Notes: generated by a model from the sequence alone, not told the origin. 43,786 nucleotides of DNA from Pseudomonadota bacterium (GCA_026388245.1 JAPLKD010000050.1:1-43786), one strand, 5' to 3'; positions 16,045 through 25,578 are shown, counted from the first letter of the stretch. Made by a program: numbers and translations.

Positions 16045-16121
16045 TGGGGTGAGTGAAGGGTCTCGAACCCTCAACCCCCAGGACCACAGCCTGATGCTCT
16101 AACCGTTGAGCTACACCCACC
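16045..16121 (-). tRNA. tRNA-His (GTG)
   Basis: The minus strand gives a full cloverleaf. The acceptor GTGGGTG pairs with CACTCAC (one G-T wobble), and an extra G at position -1 (16121) faces C73, the hallmark of tRNA-His. The D stem is GCTC/GAGC. The anticodon loop CTGTGGT carries GTG. The T arm contains GGTTCGAGACC. CCA is encoded at 16045-16047. Confidence 0.95.
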
Positions 16122-16185
16122 GTTATTCTGTTTTTTAGCATAAGAACAGTCAAAAGTCAATGAAAGCCATGCTTTACCATTTTTC

Positions 16186-16923
16186 ATGAGAAACTTCAGG
16201 ATAGTTATGGTAAACTTTGAAACCATGTCCATCAACAGCGGGTTAGATAAACTTATTATCAAGGGAATCATTTTAATAATATCGCTGTTTTTTGCAATTT
16301 TTTACCCCGACGTCCTTACGGTTTTTTTTACCTGTAAAATCCTGTTCTTCAGGGTCTATCATATTTTGTGGCTCCTCACCATCCTCATATTGATTAAAAG
16401 GCTAATACCTCAATTAAATTCGAAAATTAACCTGGGAAAGATATATGGAAGAAATTATTTACCGGCAGGTGAGGATAATCCTTCAAAGCAGAAAAAATTG
16501 AGAGATTATATTAAAAAAATGAATTTCGGTGCAATCCGGTCTGCCATATACTGGACGATGCTTGTTCTGATGATGGGTTTTTGGCATGTTGTAGGGCTAT
16601 TGAACACGATGTGGCTATGCATCATCGTTGTCTTCTTCATTTTTATGGACCAGTTCTGCATTACGGTCTGGTGTCCGTTCAAAACTATTATTCAGCACAA
16701 ATGCTGCAATACCTGCAGAATTAACAACTGGGGATACCTTATGGCGTTTTCACCTTTGATTTATGCCCCTTCCTTTTGGACATATTCCATTCTGATTTTG
16801 TCCATAGTTACAATCGTTCAATGGGAATATCTTTATCACAGATTTCCGGAAAGGTTTTATGCATTGTACAATGCAAACCTTATGTGTAAGAACTGTGTAA
16901 AGAAATGCAGAAAGAGAAGTTAG
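16186..16923 (+). CDS. Cys-rich integral membrane protein of unknown function
   Basis: The 245-aa product has about five or six membrane segments (for example LIIKGIILIISLFFAIF, ILWLLTILILIK, MLVLMMGFWHVVGLL, WLCIIVVFFIFMDQF). Between the fourth and fifth lies WCPFKTIIQHKCCNTCR with four cysteines and a histidine, and the C-terminus has CKNCVKKC (CX2CX3C). These look like metal- or redox-active sites. I do not recognise a family. Start is uncertain: ATG 16186 or ATG 16225. The 3' end overlaps the convergent methyltransferase by 4 nt. Confidence 0.75.
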   Translation: MRNFRIVMVNFETMSINSGLDKLIIKGIILIISLFFAIFYPDVLTVFFTCKILFFRVYHILWLLTILILIKRLIPQLNSKINLGKIYGRNYLPAGEDNPSKQKKLRDYIKKMNFGAIRSAIYWTMLVLMMGFWHVVGLLNTMWLCIIVVFFIFMDQFCITVWCPFKTIIQHKCCNTCRINNWGYLMAFSPLIYAPSFWTYSILILSIVTIVQWEYLYHRFPERFYALYNANLMCKNCVKKCRKRS

Positions 16924-17630
16924 GGAAATTGTTTTCTGGCGTGAAGTATAAGTATTTCCCCTTCAAGGATCTCCTTTGATACTAAATCTTTATCTTTCGG
17001 TAAACGTCTTTTGGTTTTCTGGATAACCAGAGATTTGATGAGGGGATACATAGTACCCCATTTTTTGGGTTTAATAAAGCGGTTCGTATGTATGCCGATT
17101 ATTTGAAATCCTGCCTTTTGCAGAGCATACCTCAGTTCCATGAAGGTCATGGGGTTGATATGCTCGTGGGTATATCCGGGACGGGTATGGCGAAAATTAT
17201 CATCAATATCAATAAAACGGAAGAAATCGTGGTAACTGTATAAGAAAAAACGGGTTCGACTCTTAATCGACATGATGTTGGGGGTTGTAATGATCAGGTT
17301 GCCTTCCGGTTTGAGTACCCTTGCAAATTCCCTGATACATGAAAATGGATTTTCGAGATGTTCAATGCCCTCGATGGAAACCACATAGTCAAAATACCCG
17401 TCTTCAAAGGGAAGCGATTTGTTGAGATCAACCTTCGTGAAAGGGACACCCTGAAGTTTAAAATAGACCTCATCAATATCTACGCAAAAAACATCAAACT
17501 TATTATCTATGAGTTTCTGCGATAACGCTCCTTCTCCGCATGGTGCATCAAGGATTTTCCCGGGAGGCATTCTTTGCAGAATCGATAACACCTTTTCCTG
17601 GGTTCCTGGTGCATTTTTATCGATAAGCAT
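16920..17630 (-). CDS. class I SAM-dependent methyltransferase
   Basis: This 236-aa protein has the Rossmann methyltransferase motifs: ILDAPCGEGALSQKL (about 20-34) for SAM, VFCVDID (about 45-51) with the acidic ribose ligand, YFDYVVSIEGIEHLENPF (about 80-97) and EGNLIITTPN (about 110-119). The closest general type is the UbiG/WcaG-neighbour methyltransferases found in polysaccharide clusters. It starts 3 nt after the glycosyltransferase stop, so the two genes are cotranscribed and probably act on the same glycan or its lipid carrier. Confidence 0.85.
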   Translation of the reverse strand: MLIDKNAPGTQEKVLSILQRMPPGKILDAPCGEGALSQKLIDNKFDVFCVDIDEVYFKLQGVPFTKVDLNKSLPFEDGYFDYVVSIEGIEHLENPFSCIREFARVLKPEGNLIITTPNIMSIKSRTRFFLYSYHDFFRFIDIDDNFRHTRPGYTHEHINPMTFMELRYALQKAGFQIIGIHTNRFIKPKKWGTMYPLIKSLVIQKTKRRLPKDKDLVSKEILEGEILILHARKQFP

Positions 17631-17633
17631 GGT

Positions 17634-18746
17634 TCATATCCTCCTTTTAATAACGTGTCTTTGCAGGATTTTTTCCAGATGTTCCCCCACCATTTCCAAC
17701 GAATATTTCTTTGCAATCTCAAAACCTCTCGCTACAAGTCTGTCCCGTAATGTCTTGTCCCGCGCTATAGCAATCACCCCTTCTGCGATTTCTTCCGGTT
17801 TGTGGACATTGACAAAACAGGCATAATCATGGGTAGTATCGAATGCAAGAAATGGTGAGACTTTTGTTAGAATTACCGGTGTTCCAGTGCTCATAGCCTC
17901 AACAGGGGGCAGTCCGAAACCTTCGATTTCTGTGGAGGCTGATATGAGGATGTGACTCTCCCGGTAGAGGTTTGCCATATCCTGCTCGGATATTTTCACA
18001 AAAAACCTGTCAACTACTCCGGCATTTTTCTCTATTTCAGGAATAGCAGCGGGCGAAACCCTCGTTAGAAAAACATGCTCACCCCGGTCTTTCAAAATCT
18101 TTACAGCCTTCCAGATGTCAGGTATTGCCTTATATTCTATAGTAGCATTGCCTACGGAGAGTATCCTCAATGTGCCGGAATAATCGAGCCCTTTCTCTTT
18201 TGGATAAAAGACGTTCGGGTCAATCCCGTTGGGGAGGAGATAACATTCCATACCATACCTGTTCACAACCCCCTGGACAAGGTGGGGAGATATGGCCATT
18301 TTTATTGAGGGAATCCTGTAAAGTGCATCAAACCTTTTGAGCTTCCTCTTCCATCCCCAGATTTTTTTCATGTATTGTATCTTTGTAGTTATGCCTTTTC
18401 CGTGAAACCTGTCAGGAATTACCTTGCCGTGGATTCTTTCGAGGACATAATCGGGCTCAAAGCCCTGCATAAAATGAAAGAGCGGAATCCCCCTTTTTTT
18501 CGCCACCCTCCAGAGGGCTTCAACGTCCTTCGGGGTTGTCACAACAATAGCATCGGCTTCAGGGATATGTGTATCGTCAAATGAAGGAACTATCTCCGGT
18601 GTAACCCTGAACCCCCATGTCTCATCAATGTACCTTGCAACGAGGTGCACCTCATGGCCAAGGTTTCTCAATAGCTCAACGTGCTGAAAAAAGACCTTAA
18701 CCCCCCCGGTCATACCTACATGGCGAATGGCATAAACTATCTTCAT
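17634..18746 (-). CDS. glycosyltransferase family 4 (GT-B)
   Basis: This 370-aa protein starts with the GT4 donor/acceptor motif IRHVGMTGGVKVFFQHVELL (residues 7-26). It has PNGIDPNVFYP (about 172-182) and the catalytic E-x7-E segment EIEGFGLPPVEAMSTGTPVI (about 277-296) of the nucleotide-sugar site. It transfers a sugar in surface-polysaccharide synthesis. It precedes the methyltransferase by 3 nt. Confidence 0.9.
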   Translation of the reverse strand: MKIVYAIRHVGMTGGVKVFFQHVELLRNLGHEVHLVARYIDETWGFRVTPEIVPSFDDTHIPEADAIVVTTPKDVEALWRVAKKRGIPLFHFMQGFEPDYVLERIHGKVIPDRFHGKGITTKIQYMKKIWGWKRKLKRFDALYRIPSIKMAISPHLVQGVVNRYGMECYLLPNGIDPNVFYPKEKGLDYSGTLRILSVGNATIEYKAIPDIWKAVKILKDRGEHVFLTRVSPAAIPEIEKNAGVVDRFFVKISEQDMANLYRESHILISASTEIEGFGLPPVEAMSTGTPVILTKVSPFLAFDTTHDYACFVNVHKPEEIAEGVIAIARDKTLRDRLVARGFEIAKKYSLEMVGEHLEKILQRHVIKRRI

Positions 18747-18891
18747 AAAAGTTCTTCCAACTCATAACAAATATTTTTGTTTGGGCAACAGCCTGTCGAC
18801 AACTGACACCCTGATTAGACCTTTTCGAAACAATCAATTACTATGAATTACCAGTTACTACTAATTACAGTGTGCTCTTAGAATTATTATA

Positions 18892-20079
18892 TTAGAGAAC
18901 ACTTGAGAGTATATCCACTATTTTCTCTGATGCCCTTCCATCCCCGTATGGATTTGCCGATTGAGACATCTTTTCGTAAAGCATCTGGTTGTCGAGCAAT
19001 TCCATTGTATTCCGGATAATGTCCTCTTTTTCAGTCCCAACGAGTTTCACAACGCCGGCCTCAATGCCTTCGGGTCTTTCCGTCGTGTTCCTCATGACAA
19101 GAACAGGCTTTCCGAGTGATGGCGCTTCCTCCTGAATACCCCCGGAATCAGTAAGGATCAGATAGGATTCATTCATGAGAAATATGAATGGTTCATATTC
19201 AAGGGGTTCTATCAGGAATACGTTATCGATACCTTTCAGTATCGCCTTTACCGGCCGCTGGACATTTGGATTCAAATGAACAGGGTACACAATCATGACA
19301 TCTTTTCTTTCCCGGGCGATTGCCTTGAGGGCCTGGCAAATATTTTCAAATCCTTCTCCAAAACTTTCCCTGCGGTGACCGGTAACCAAAATCAGTTTTG
19401 AGTGTTGAGTTCTGAGTTTTGAGTTAAAAAACACTGAGTTCTGAGCTTTGACCCGTGTCTTCTGACTTCTGACTTCTGACTTCTGACCCCTGACTTCTGA
19501 CCCCTGACTGTCTTCTGACTTCTGTCTTCTTACGACTGTCATTAACGCATCTATCACCGTATTCCCCGTTACCCATATCCTTTCCAACGGCACATTCTCC
19601 TTTATCAGGTTCGACTTGCTCCATTCAGTGGGTGCAAAGTGGTAGTCGGTGAGGGTGCTGAGGAGGTGCCTGTTCTTTTCCTCAGGGAATGGACTGTACT
19701 TGTCGTATGTTCTCAGGCCTGCCTCCACATGCCCAACCGGGATTTTTAGATAGAATGCCCCAAGACCTGCAACAAAGGCTGTGGTTGTATCGCCCTGCAC
19801 CATGACAAGATCGGGTTTTGCCTCTTCAAAGACACCTTTAAGCCCGTTCAGGACTTTTGTGGTAATATCGAAGAGATTCTGGTTATTTTGCATGATATTT
19901 AAATCATAGTCAGGGGTGATGTTGAAAATAGAAAGTACCTGGTCAAGCATCTCCCTGTGCTGGGCCGTTACGCACACTATAGTGGTGAAATGCTCGCTGT
20001 ATTCTTTCAGTTTATTGACAACAGGCGCCATTTTAATCGCTTCCGGACGTGTACCAAAAACAAGAAGTATCCTTTTCAT
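18892..20079 (-). CDS. wecB: UDP-N-acetylglucosamine 2-epimerase (non-hydrolysing) with repeat-encoded insert
   Basis: WecB interconverts UDP-GlcNAc and UDP-ManNAc for surface glycans. [13 protein letters not shown] is at the start. Catalytic residues lie in [15 protein letters not shown] (Asp), GHVEAGLRT (Glu), SPFPEEKNR (Glu) and [13 protein letters not shown] (His). [19 protein letters not shown] is the UDP site. At 395 aa it is ~20-30 aa longer than most. The extra stretch before [10 protein letters not shown] (about 190-230, with [16 protein letters not shown]) is encoded by a heptamer array read in frame. It starts 1 nt after the PmbA-like stop. Confidence 0.93.
   Translation of the reverse strand: MKRILLVFGTRPEAIKMAPVVNKLKEYSEHFTTIVCVTAQHREMLDQVLSIFNITPDYDLNIMQNNQNLFDITTKVLNGLKGVFEEAKPDLVMVQGDTTTAFVAGLGAFYLKIPVGHVEAGLRTYDKYSPFPEEKNRHLLSTLTDYHFAPTEWSKSNLIKENVPLERIWVTGNTVIDALMTVVRRQKSEDSQGSEVRGQKSEVRSQKTRVKAQNSVFFNSKLRTQHSKLILVTGHRRESFGEGFENICQALKAIARERKDVMIVYPVHLNPNVQRPVKAILKGIDNVFLIEPLEYEPFIFLMNESYLILTDSGGIQEEAPSLGKPVLVMRNTTERPEGIEAGVVKLVGTEKEDIIRNTMELLDNQMLYEKMSQSANPYGDGRASEKIVDILSSVL
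19395..19535 (-). repeat. heptamer array inside wecB, GTCAGAA/CTCAAAA words
   Basis: On the minus strand the words are GTCAGAA, GTCAGGG, CTCAGAA, CTCAAAA and CTCAACA with a 7-nt period and few interruptions. The same words recur at 43710-43781 (CTCAAAA/CTCAACA) and, as GTCAGGG, in der. Confidence 0.92.
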
Positions 20080-20080
20080 G

Positions 20081-21373
20081 TTATATCCCGCTGATTTTTA
20101 TTCCTTCAACATAAAGGGAAGGGGAGCCGCAGGTTCCATAAAATCTCACATCATTCCCCACCTCTTTCACATTGTTCAATAATTCAAATACATTACCTGA
20201 AAAAATAACACCGTTAAACGGCAATTTTTCACCATTCTTGCACAGGTAACCTACTGCACCCAACGAGAAATCTCCTGTTATGGGGTTAGCGGTATGTGTT
20301 CCCATCAATTCCTCGATGATAACCCCGTTTGTAGTAAGCCTCCGCTGCCCCTTTTCGATAAAGAAACACCGTGGGGCGCATTTCGGAGGCTCTTTTATGC
20401 CCCATCTTACACTGTTTCCAGTGGACGGTAAACCGAATTTATGGCCATAATAGCTGTCATAAAGAAAGGAGGTAAAACAGCCATTCTTCACAATATACCG
20501 TTCCCCGGAAGGCGTACCCTCTCCATCAAAGGAAAAACTGTCCATGCCTTTCAGGCCTGAATCCATAATATTGAGGACCTCTGAAAAACATTTTGTATTT
20601 TCTTTACCTTTGAGTTTTGTTTTGTCTTTATAAAGGCTCTCGCCGAGAAAAGACTGAGAGAGCATTTCCAGCATATCACAGGAAGCCTGTGGGGTTAAAA
20701 TCCCCTCATAGATGCCTGTATCGATCTGTGTGCTCGAGAGAAATGAAATCGTTTTTTGTGCCACCTCTGTTCCGAATGTTTTTGCGTTAATATTGGTGAA
20801 GGTATGATCCCACAGCCAGTCATACCAAGAGACTTCATCTTCGCCTTTTGCAACAGCCATTGCAAAGAGGGTAAAAAGCGTCTTTTTCGATGCGGCCCTT
20901 AAACCGTTGGAGTTTATCATCATCACATGAATGTCACTTTCCTGGAGCTCACAATTCCTTGTAACCACGATCCTCTTATCAAAATCGAGGATAGTTTTCT
21001 CCATGTCTATGAGCAGTTCAGTCTTGTATCCATCGTCACAGGCAAGACCCGCATTATCATAAATGTCGAGTTTGTGGTAGTCTTCGTGCTTTTCCGGGAA
21101 CTCTGCATCGGCATCCTTCTCCATAAAAGGCAAAAGTGCTTTACTGTTCTCAAGCAGTATCTCGACGGCTTTATCGCTGTTTTCATAGGTGTATGTGAAG
21201 ACCATCCTGCTATCTTTAATACCCCGCAGGGCAATGCCATCTTCCTCCTTCAATTCCACACCGTACAATTCCTTTTCCCTGCACTCGTACTTCTTCGTTT
21301 TTTCATTTAAAAAGAACAACTCCCAGCTATCGAATGAGCTGTCGATCCTTTCCGCTATCTTTTCATAATCCAT
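20081..21373 (-). CDS. PmbA/TldE-like protein of the TldD/PmbA family
   Basis: This 430-aa protein matches the TldD/PmbA fold: an N-terminal domain with strand-rich self/non-self pairs, and the C-terminal [60 protein letters not shown] and [20 protein letters not shown]. It lacks the HExxxH of the TldD peptidase subunit, so it corresponds to the TldE/PmbA partner. No TldD gene is in the window. The start was set at ATG 21373 because AAGGAG lies 8 nt upstream; the frame extends further only through a heptamer repeat. Confidence 0.88.
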   Translation of the reverse strand: MDYEKIAERIDSSFDSWELFFLNEKTKKYECREKELYGVELKEEDGIALRGIKDSRMVFTYTYENSDKAVEILLENSKALLPFMEKDADAEFPEKHEDYHKLDIYDNAGLACDDGYKTELLIDMEKTILDFDKRIVVTRNCELQESDIHVMMINSNGLRAASKKTLFTLFAMAVAKGEDEVSWYDWLWDHTFTNINAKTFGTEVAQKTISFLSSTQIDTGIYEGILTPQASCDMLEMLSQSFLGESLYKDKTKLKGKENTKCFSEVLNIMDSGLKGMDSFSFDGEGTPSGERYIVKNGCFTSFLYDSYYGHKFGLPSTGNSVRWGIKEPPKCAPRCFFIEKGQRRLTTNGVIIEELMGTHTANPITGDFSLGAVGYLCKNGEKLPFNGVIFSGNVFELLNNVKEVGNDVRFYGTCGSPSLYVEGIKISGI

Positions 21374-21381
21374 AAACACTC

Positions 21382-21475
21382 CTTGTTCACGGTTCACTGT
21401 TCACAGATAGAAGAAATACCAGCAAACGTTTCCAAACCGTGAACTGTGAACTATCAACCGTGAACCGTTTTAACC
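21382..21475. repeat. inverted heptamer arrays, GTTCACG words
   Basis: GTTCACG GTTCACT GTTCACA (from 21384) and, in opposite orientation, CGTGAAC TGTGAAC TATCAAC CGTGAAC (to 21468) flank a non-repetitive core. The arms could pair. The distal array reaches into the last codons of the GNAT gene and includes its stop codon. It is the same word family as at 3395-3531. Confidence 0.88.
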
Positions 21476-21909
21476 ATTGCTATCTCATCACACTCAGGGA
21501 ACTTGGGACATTTAATACAATCCGACCATATTTTCTGTGGAAGGTCTTTTTTGTCAACAATATTGAAGCCGCACTTTTTAAAGAATCCGTCCTGATATGT
21601 GAGGAGAAAAACCCTGTCTACCTGGAATTCTTTTGCCTCCTCAAGACAGGCATTCACGAGTTTCCGGCCGATCCCTGTCCTCCTTGATGATTCCACAACG
21701 CAGACCGACCGTATCTCGGCAAGGTCTTCCCAGCATATATGGAGGGCGCCTGTACCGACAATCTTCCCATCCTCAACATAAACTAAATAATCCCTCAGGT
21801 TATCGTACAATTCGCCCAGCGATCTCGGCAACATCTCACCATTTGATGCGGCTGTATTCACGATACTGTGTATCTGTTTTATATCCTTAATTGACGCCTT
21901 TCTCAGCAT
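21454..21909 (-). CDS. GNAT N-acetyltransferase, ArgA-like
   Basis: This 151-aa protein is a single GNAT domain. The acetyl-CoA site is SVCVVESSRRTGIGRKLVNA (about 69-88). LPRSLGELYDNLRDYLVYVE, ALHICWEDLAEIRS and the C-terminal KIWSDCIKCPKFPECDE match a group I recall as stand-alone N-acetylglutamate synthase-like proteins in Desulfobacterota. That would be the first step of arginine synthesis, but no other arg gene is here. The start overlaps the recN end by 23 nt. The stop codon falls within a GTTCACG-type repeat, so the last residues VKTVHG come from the array. Confidence 0.85.
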   Translation of the reverse strand: MLRKASIKDIKQIHSIVNTAASNGEMLPRSLGELYDNLRDYLVYVEDGKIVGTGALHICWEDLAEIRSVCVVESSRRTGIGRKLVNACLEEAKEFQVDRVFLLTYQDGFFKKCGFNIVDKKDLPQKIWSDCIKCPKFPECDEIAMVKTVHG

Positions 21910-23506
21910 TATGCAACATCTCCTCTGCCTTCCGGATTGTTAAATCAGTAATGGTAATACCTCCCAGCATCCTTGCCACCTCAGAAATCCTTTCACCCTT
22001 CGGGAGTCTCCTTATGCCTGTTGTTGTTACATTCTTTTCCTGATACTTCTCCACCAGAAAATGATGATCCCCGTATACGGCAATCTGGGGGAGATGGGTA
22101 ATACATATTACCTGATGATATTTTGCCAGTTCTTTCAACCTTTTACCAACAAGGTCTGCTACTCTGCCTCCAATACCTGCGTCAATCTCATCAAATATAA
22201 GGGTTTTTTCTTCATCACCGCCAATAACCCGCTTTATGGCGAGCATAATCCTCGATAACTCTCCTCCGGATGCAATCTTCCTGAGAGGCTTAAGCTGTTC
22301 TCCGGGGTTTGTGCTTATCAAAAACTCTATGTCATCCTTCCCTTCTTCATCTATGGCGCCCTTATCAGCAACAGAAACCGTGAACTGTATACCCTCCATG
22401 GAGAGGTAACCCAACTCACTGATGATCAATTTTTCAACCCTCCCGGCACCTTCCTGTCTCGCTGCAGAAAGCCTTACTGCAAGTTCCCCGGTTTCTTTTG
22501 CAAGCAATGCCTTTCTGTTTTCAAGCTCTGTGATATCCGTTGACAATGTTTTGAGGTAGGAAAGTCTCTTTCCAGCCGCCTCTTTGTAGGATTGGATGTC
22601 CTCATATGTCTTTCCGTATTTTTCCTTGAGTATATATATCCTTGATAACCTGTCTTCAAGGTTTTGAAGTTCATCAGAGTCGACGGAGAGGGTTTTTTCT
22701 ATTTCCTTAACATGAATGAGGATTTCCTCCACATCAAAGGAGACCGATTCGATCCTTTTTTTTAATCCTTCGATTGCTTCGATATGACTAAAGGGTTTGA
22801 GCATGGCCATACATGTCCTGAACATCGTATGCACAGAACCGTCACCCTCGTAAAGACCTTCTGAAATCCCCAGGAGGCAGTTTTTAATCTTTTCCGCATC
22901 CTTCAAAATTTTAAGCTGCTCACGTATCTGCACTTCCTCGCCCTGTTTTATATTTTCCCTCTCAATCTCATCAATCTGGAATTCCAGTAAGGCGCTCTCC
23001 TTATCCCTGCCGTCTACCTCTCTTTTTTTTATCTCCAGTTTTGTGCTGACCTCCTTCAGTTCTTTCACCTTCACGGCAAGGTCACCCCTTTCGCTGTTGA
23101 GCGAAAGAAGATTATCTATGACCCCGATGTAACTTCCCTTATCGAGGAGATCCTGGAATTCATTCTGACCGTAAATATTGATAAGTCTTTCCCCCAGATC
23201 TTCCAGTCTGGCCAATGTGACCGGGTCATCATTGAGAAACCCCCTTGATCTTCCCGATGCATTGATAACCCGTTTCAGAATAAATTCTTCATCACCTTTG
23301 AAAAAATGTCCCATTACCTCTGCCTGCGGTACGCTGCTTCTTACCATCTCAGAGGATACCTTTGCACTCATTAATGTGGACAAGGCATTGATGATTATGG
23401 ATTTTCCCGCACCGGTCTCTCCGGTGATTACATTAAAGCCGTTCTCGAATTCAACCTGTAATTCGTCAATGATGGCAAAACCTTTCACCCTGAGAAAGGT
23501 AAGCAT
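21887..23506 (-). CDS. recN: DNA repair protein RecN
   Basis: RecN is an SMC-like ATPase acting in double-strand-break repair. The 539-aa protein has MLTFLRVKGFAIIDELQVEF at the start, Walker A GETGAGKS (about 30-37), a long central coiled coil (about 130-390), and a C-terminal ATPase half with LKPLRKIASGGELSRIMLAI (signature) and LIFDEIDAGIGG (Walker B). ICITHLPQIA follows. I chose ATG 23506, 2 nt after the nadK stop, because family members begin at this residue; ATG 23524 in frame would overlap nadK by 16 nt. Confidence 0.95.
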   Translation of the reverse strand: MLTFLRVKGFAIIDELQVEFENGFNVITGETGAGKSIIINALSTLMSAKVSSEMVRSSVPQAEVMGHFFKGDEEFILKRVINASGRSRGFLNDDPVTLARLEDLGERLINIYGQNEFQDLLDKGSYIGVIDNLLSLNSERGDLAVKVKELKEVSTKLEIKKREVDGRDKESALLEFQIDEIERENIKQGEEVQIREQLKILKDAEKIKNCLLGISEGLYEGDGSVHTMFRTCMAMLKPFSHIEAIEGLKKRIESVSFDVEEILIHVKEIEKTLSVDSDELQNLEDRLSRIYILKEKYGKTYEDIQSYKEAAGKRLSYLKTLSTDITELENRKALLAKETGELAVRLSAARQEGAGRVEKLIISELGYLSMEGIQFTVSVADKGAIDEEGKDDIEFLISTNPGEQLKPLRKIASGGELSRIMLAIKRVIGGDEEKTLIFDEIDAGIGGRVADLVGKRLKELAKYHQVICITHLPQIAVYGDHHFLVEKYQEKNVTTTGIRRLPKGERISEVARMLGGITITDLTIRKAEEMLHNAEKGVN

Positions 23507-23508
23507 TC

Positions 23509-24360
23509 CTACCTTTCCCCCCATTTCAATTTTGTTCTTAATATTTCGAAGTATCCCTTTGATGAAGACTTGATGAGGCTTACGATACGTGACGACTGCT
23601 TTACTACTACTTCATCGCCATATTCAAGCGGGAATCCGATCTGTCCGTCCAGTGTTAGTACAACACGCTCATCTCTGGAAAGTAAAATAGCCCTTATTGT
23701 GGTATTCTCCGGGAGGATAATTGGCCTGTTTGTGAGCGTGTGGGGACAAATTGGTGTAACAATAATGTTTTTTAGAGACGGATACAGGATTGGCCCCCCT
23801 GCCGAGAGGGAATATCCCGTAGAACCGGTAGGCGTAGAGAGTATAAGACCGTCCCCCCTGAAGGTGGCAAGATAATCGTTATTCACATATGTCTCGATAT
23901 CAATAATCCGTGCAAGGGCATCTTTGGTAATTACCGCATCGTTAAGTATGGTAAATTCAAAAACCTTTTCTTTTTCACGGTTTACGCTCACATCAATCAT
24001 AATCCGCTTTGAGATGTTGTATCTGCCCTTCATTACTGCATTAAGCATGGCAGGTAGCTCCTCCACGGAACTTTCAGTAAGAAAACCAAGGCTGCCCAGA
24101 TTTATGCCGAGGATTGGTACATCATTTCCCTTTCCGTGCCTTGCGACACCCAGGAGAGTGCCGTCACCTCCAAGGACTATAATAAAATTAGCACCTTCAC
24201 CGATATGCTCGATTTCTACCTGTTTTTCGTACCCTAAGGAACGGGCTGACCCCTCATCCAGGTATATGTCATTGTCTTTTCCAAATTCATCGATGATATG
24301 CTGTGCAAGCTTTATTGCATCATCCTTTTTTTTCTTACACACAATGTGGATTTTCTTCAT
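23509..24360 (-). CDS. nadK: NAD kinase
   Basis: NadK phosphorylates NAD to NADP. The 283-aa protein has GGDGTLLGVARHG at 63-75 (catalytic Asp), LGINLGSLGFLTE, ILNDAVITKDALARI, and GDGLILSTPTGSTGYSLSAG, the signature of the family. TPICPHTLTNRPIILPE completes the fold. It is immediately upstream of recN, a common pairing in bacteria. The 95-bp gap to the MetE-like gene upstream contains a heptamer array. Confidence 0.95.
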   Translation of the reverse strand: MKKIHIVCKKKKDDAIKLAQHIIDEFGKDNDIYLDEGSARSLGYEKQVEIEHIGEGANFIIVLGGDGTLLGVARHGKGNDVPILGINLGSLGFLTESSVEELPAMLNAVMKGRYNISKRIMIDVSVNREKEKVFEFTILNDAVITKDALARIIDIETYVNNDYLATFRGDGLILSTPTGSTGYSLSAGGPILYPSLKNIIVTPICPHTLTNRPIILPENTTIRAILLSRDERVVLTLDGQIGFPLEYGDEVVVKQSSRIVSLIKSSSKGYFEILRTKLKWGER

Positions 24361-24402
24361 ATGAACACCTTTTGTATTCCGTGATGCGTGATCCGTTTTA
24401 AT

Positions 24403-24465
24403 AATTCTTAATTCTTAATTCGTAATTCTCAATTCTCAATTCTCAATTCGTAATTCTAAATTTCC
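24403..24465. repeat. heptamer array, AATTCTC words, at the end of the MetE-like gene
   Basis: Nine consecutive 7-nt units: AATTCTT twice, AATTCGT, AATTCTC three times, AATTCGT, AATTCTA, AATTTCC. The AATTCTA unit supplies the TAG stop codon (24456-24458) of the minus-strand gene, so the array starts exactly at the gene end. Confidence 0.92.
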
Positions 24466-25493
24466 TTCCCGTATTTCTCTTTTAAGTGCTTCGAAAGTTC
24501 ACTGAGCAACCTGAATGAACTCTCAACGGTAACTGTTTTGTCAGGATTAAGGAGGTTGCATGTTGCCGGAGCAAGCATGCTGTTTTTTACAATTAAACCC
24601 ATATCAAGCCCTTTTTCCCCCAGCACTTTCCACATTGCCTCAAGCCTTTTAGAAATGGTTTCGACATCCTCCTGTGAAAATTCCTCAAAGTATGTGGGCA
24701 CAATCCCCCAGCTTACAATGTTCCCTTTCTCGATAAAATCTTTCGTACCCGGATATGTAACAAAGGTATCTCCGAAGGCATATGCATTGAGTGACAGTAT
24801 CTCGATATTCAATGACAGGAGGAAATCCCAGTCAGGCCGTCCGCAGAGATGCAGACCCCTCGGACCTTCGATGCCGTCAAAAAGCTCTGTCAGCTCTTTT
24901 TTTGCCTTCATGCTGTCATATCCGCACATGGCATTAAAAATGAACTCCAACCCGGGGTCATCGACCCAGACAAAGGCCCTCTCGTTCTTTTCTTTAAGTT
25001 CCCTGTACTGGGCATTTACCTTCTTCTGAATAAAAGAGAATGCAAGGGAACGCATTTCATCATTATAAACTATTGGTTTATCGTTCTCGTCAACAACTTT
25101 TAATGTGAGGCTTACAGGACTTATGACCTGCCCTCTGATTGATGTAAAACTGGACAGTTCTTTTGAGAGAAACTCCCTGTACACAAGTGAATACCTGTCA
25201 GACAACCTGAAAAATGCCGGATTGTCTTCATTATCAAGGTATCGGGGAATATCGTCCATAAATTTGTTTGTATCAACATAAATCCTTGTATGCCCTTCAT
25301 CAATTATCGCCCCGGGAAAGTTTTCCATTGCCTGAACATACATATCCTCGTAAAATGAGAGTCGTGGTAACTGGGGCCAGAAAGGAATATCCATGGTGAG
25401 AGCAAGGTCAAGCGCTGCATGAACATCCTCATGCGGCATAATACCCATGGCCGTGGTGCACAAATCTCCGCTGAATTTTAAACGTTTAGCCAC
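24456..25493 (-). CDS. MetE-like (cobalamin-independent methionine synthase / UROD superfamily) protein, paralogue 1
   Basis: This 345-aa protein corresponds to the C-terminal catalytic half of MetE, a zinc-dependent methyltransferase fold shared with UroD. IPFWPQLPRLSFYEDMYVQA (36-55) is typical of short MetE-like proteins in anaerobes. The zinc site is suggested by GLHLCGRPDW (His and Cys) and PATCNLL (Cys). FVWVDDPGLEF is the substrate-side strand. Short MetE proteins can use methyl-corrinoid proteins as methyl donor. Whether this one makes methionine or another methyl transfer is open. Related to 36545-37534. Confidence 0.8.
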   Translation of the reverse strand: MAKRLKFSGDLCTTAMGIMPHEDVHAALDLALTMDIPFWPQLPRLSFYEDMYVQAMENFPGAIIDEGHTRIYVDTNKFMDDIPRYLDNEDNPAFFRLSDRYSLVYREFLSKELSSFTSIRGQVISPVSLTLKVVDENDKPIVYNDEMRSLAFSFIQKKVNAQYRELKEKNERAFVWVDDPGLEFIFNAMCGYDSMKAKKELTELFDGIEGPRGLHLCGRPDWDFLLSLNIEILSLNAYAFGDTFVTYPGTKDFIEKGNIVSWGIVPTYFEEFSQEDVETISKRLEAMWKVLGEKGLDMGLIVKNSMLAPATCNLLNPDKTVTVESSFRLLSELSKHLKEKYGKEI

Positions 25494-25578
25494 ATAAAAT
25501 CCTTAACAGCAATATACACAGTTGTCAATTTTTTAAATATATTTGTCATCTTTTTTACTAACAAAAATAATATTTTAG

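Noticed and set aside
16071..16271. 66-aa minus-strand open frame
   Set aside because: It overlaps tRNA-His; its C-terminal sequence is translated tRNA.
21374..21397. Upstream extension of the PmbA-like protein (MNREQGVF)
   Set aside because: The extra codons are read from the heptamer array; AAGGAG and the family start favour ATG 21373.
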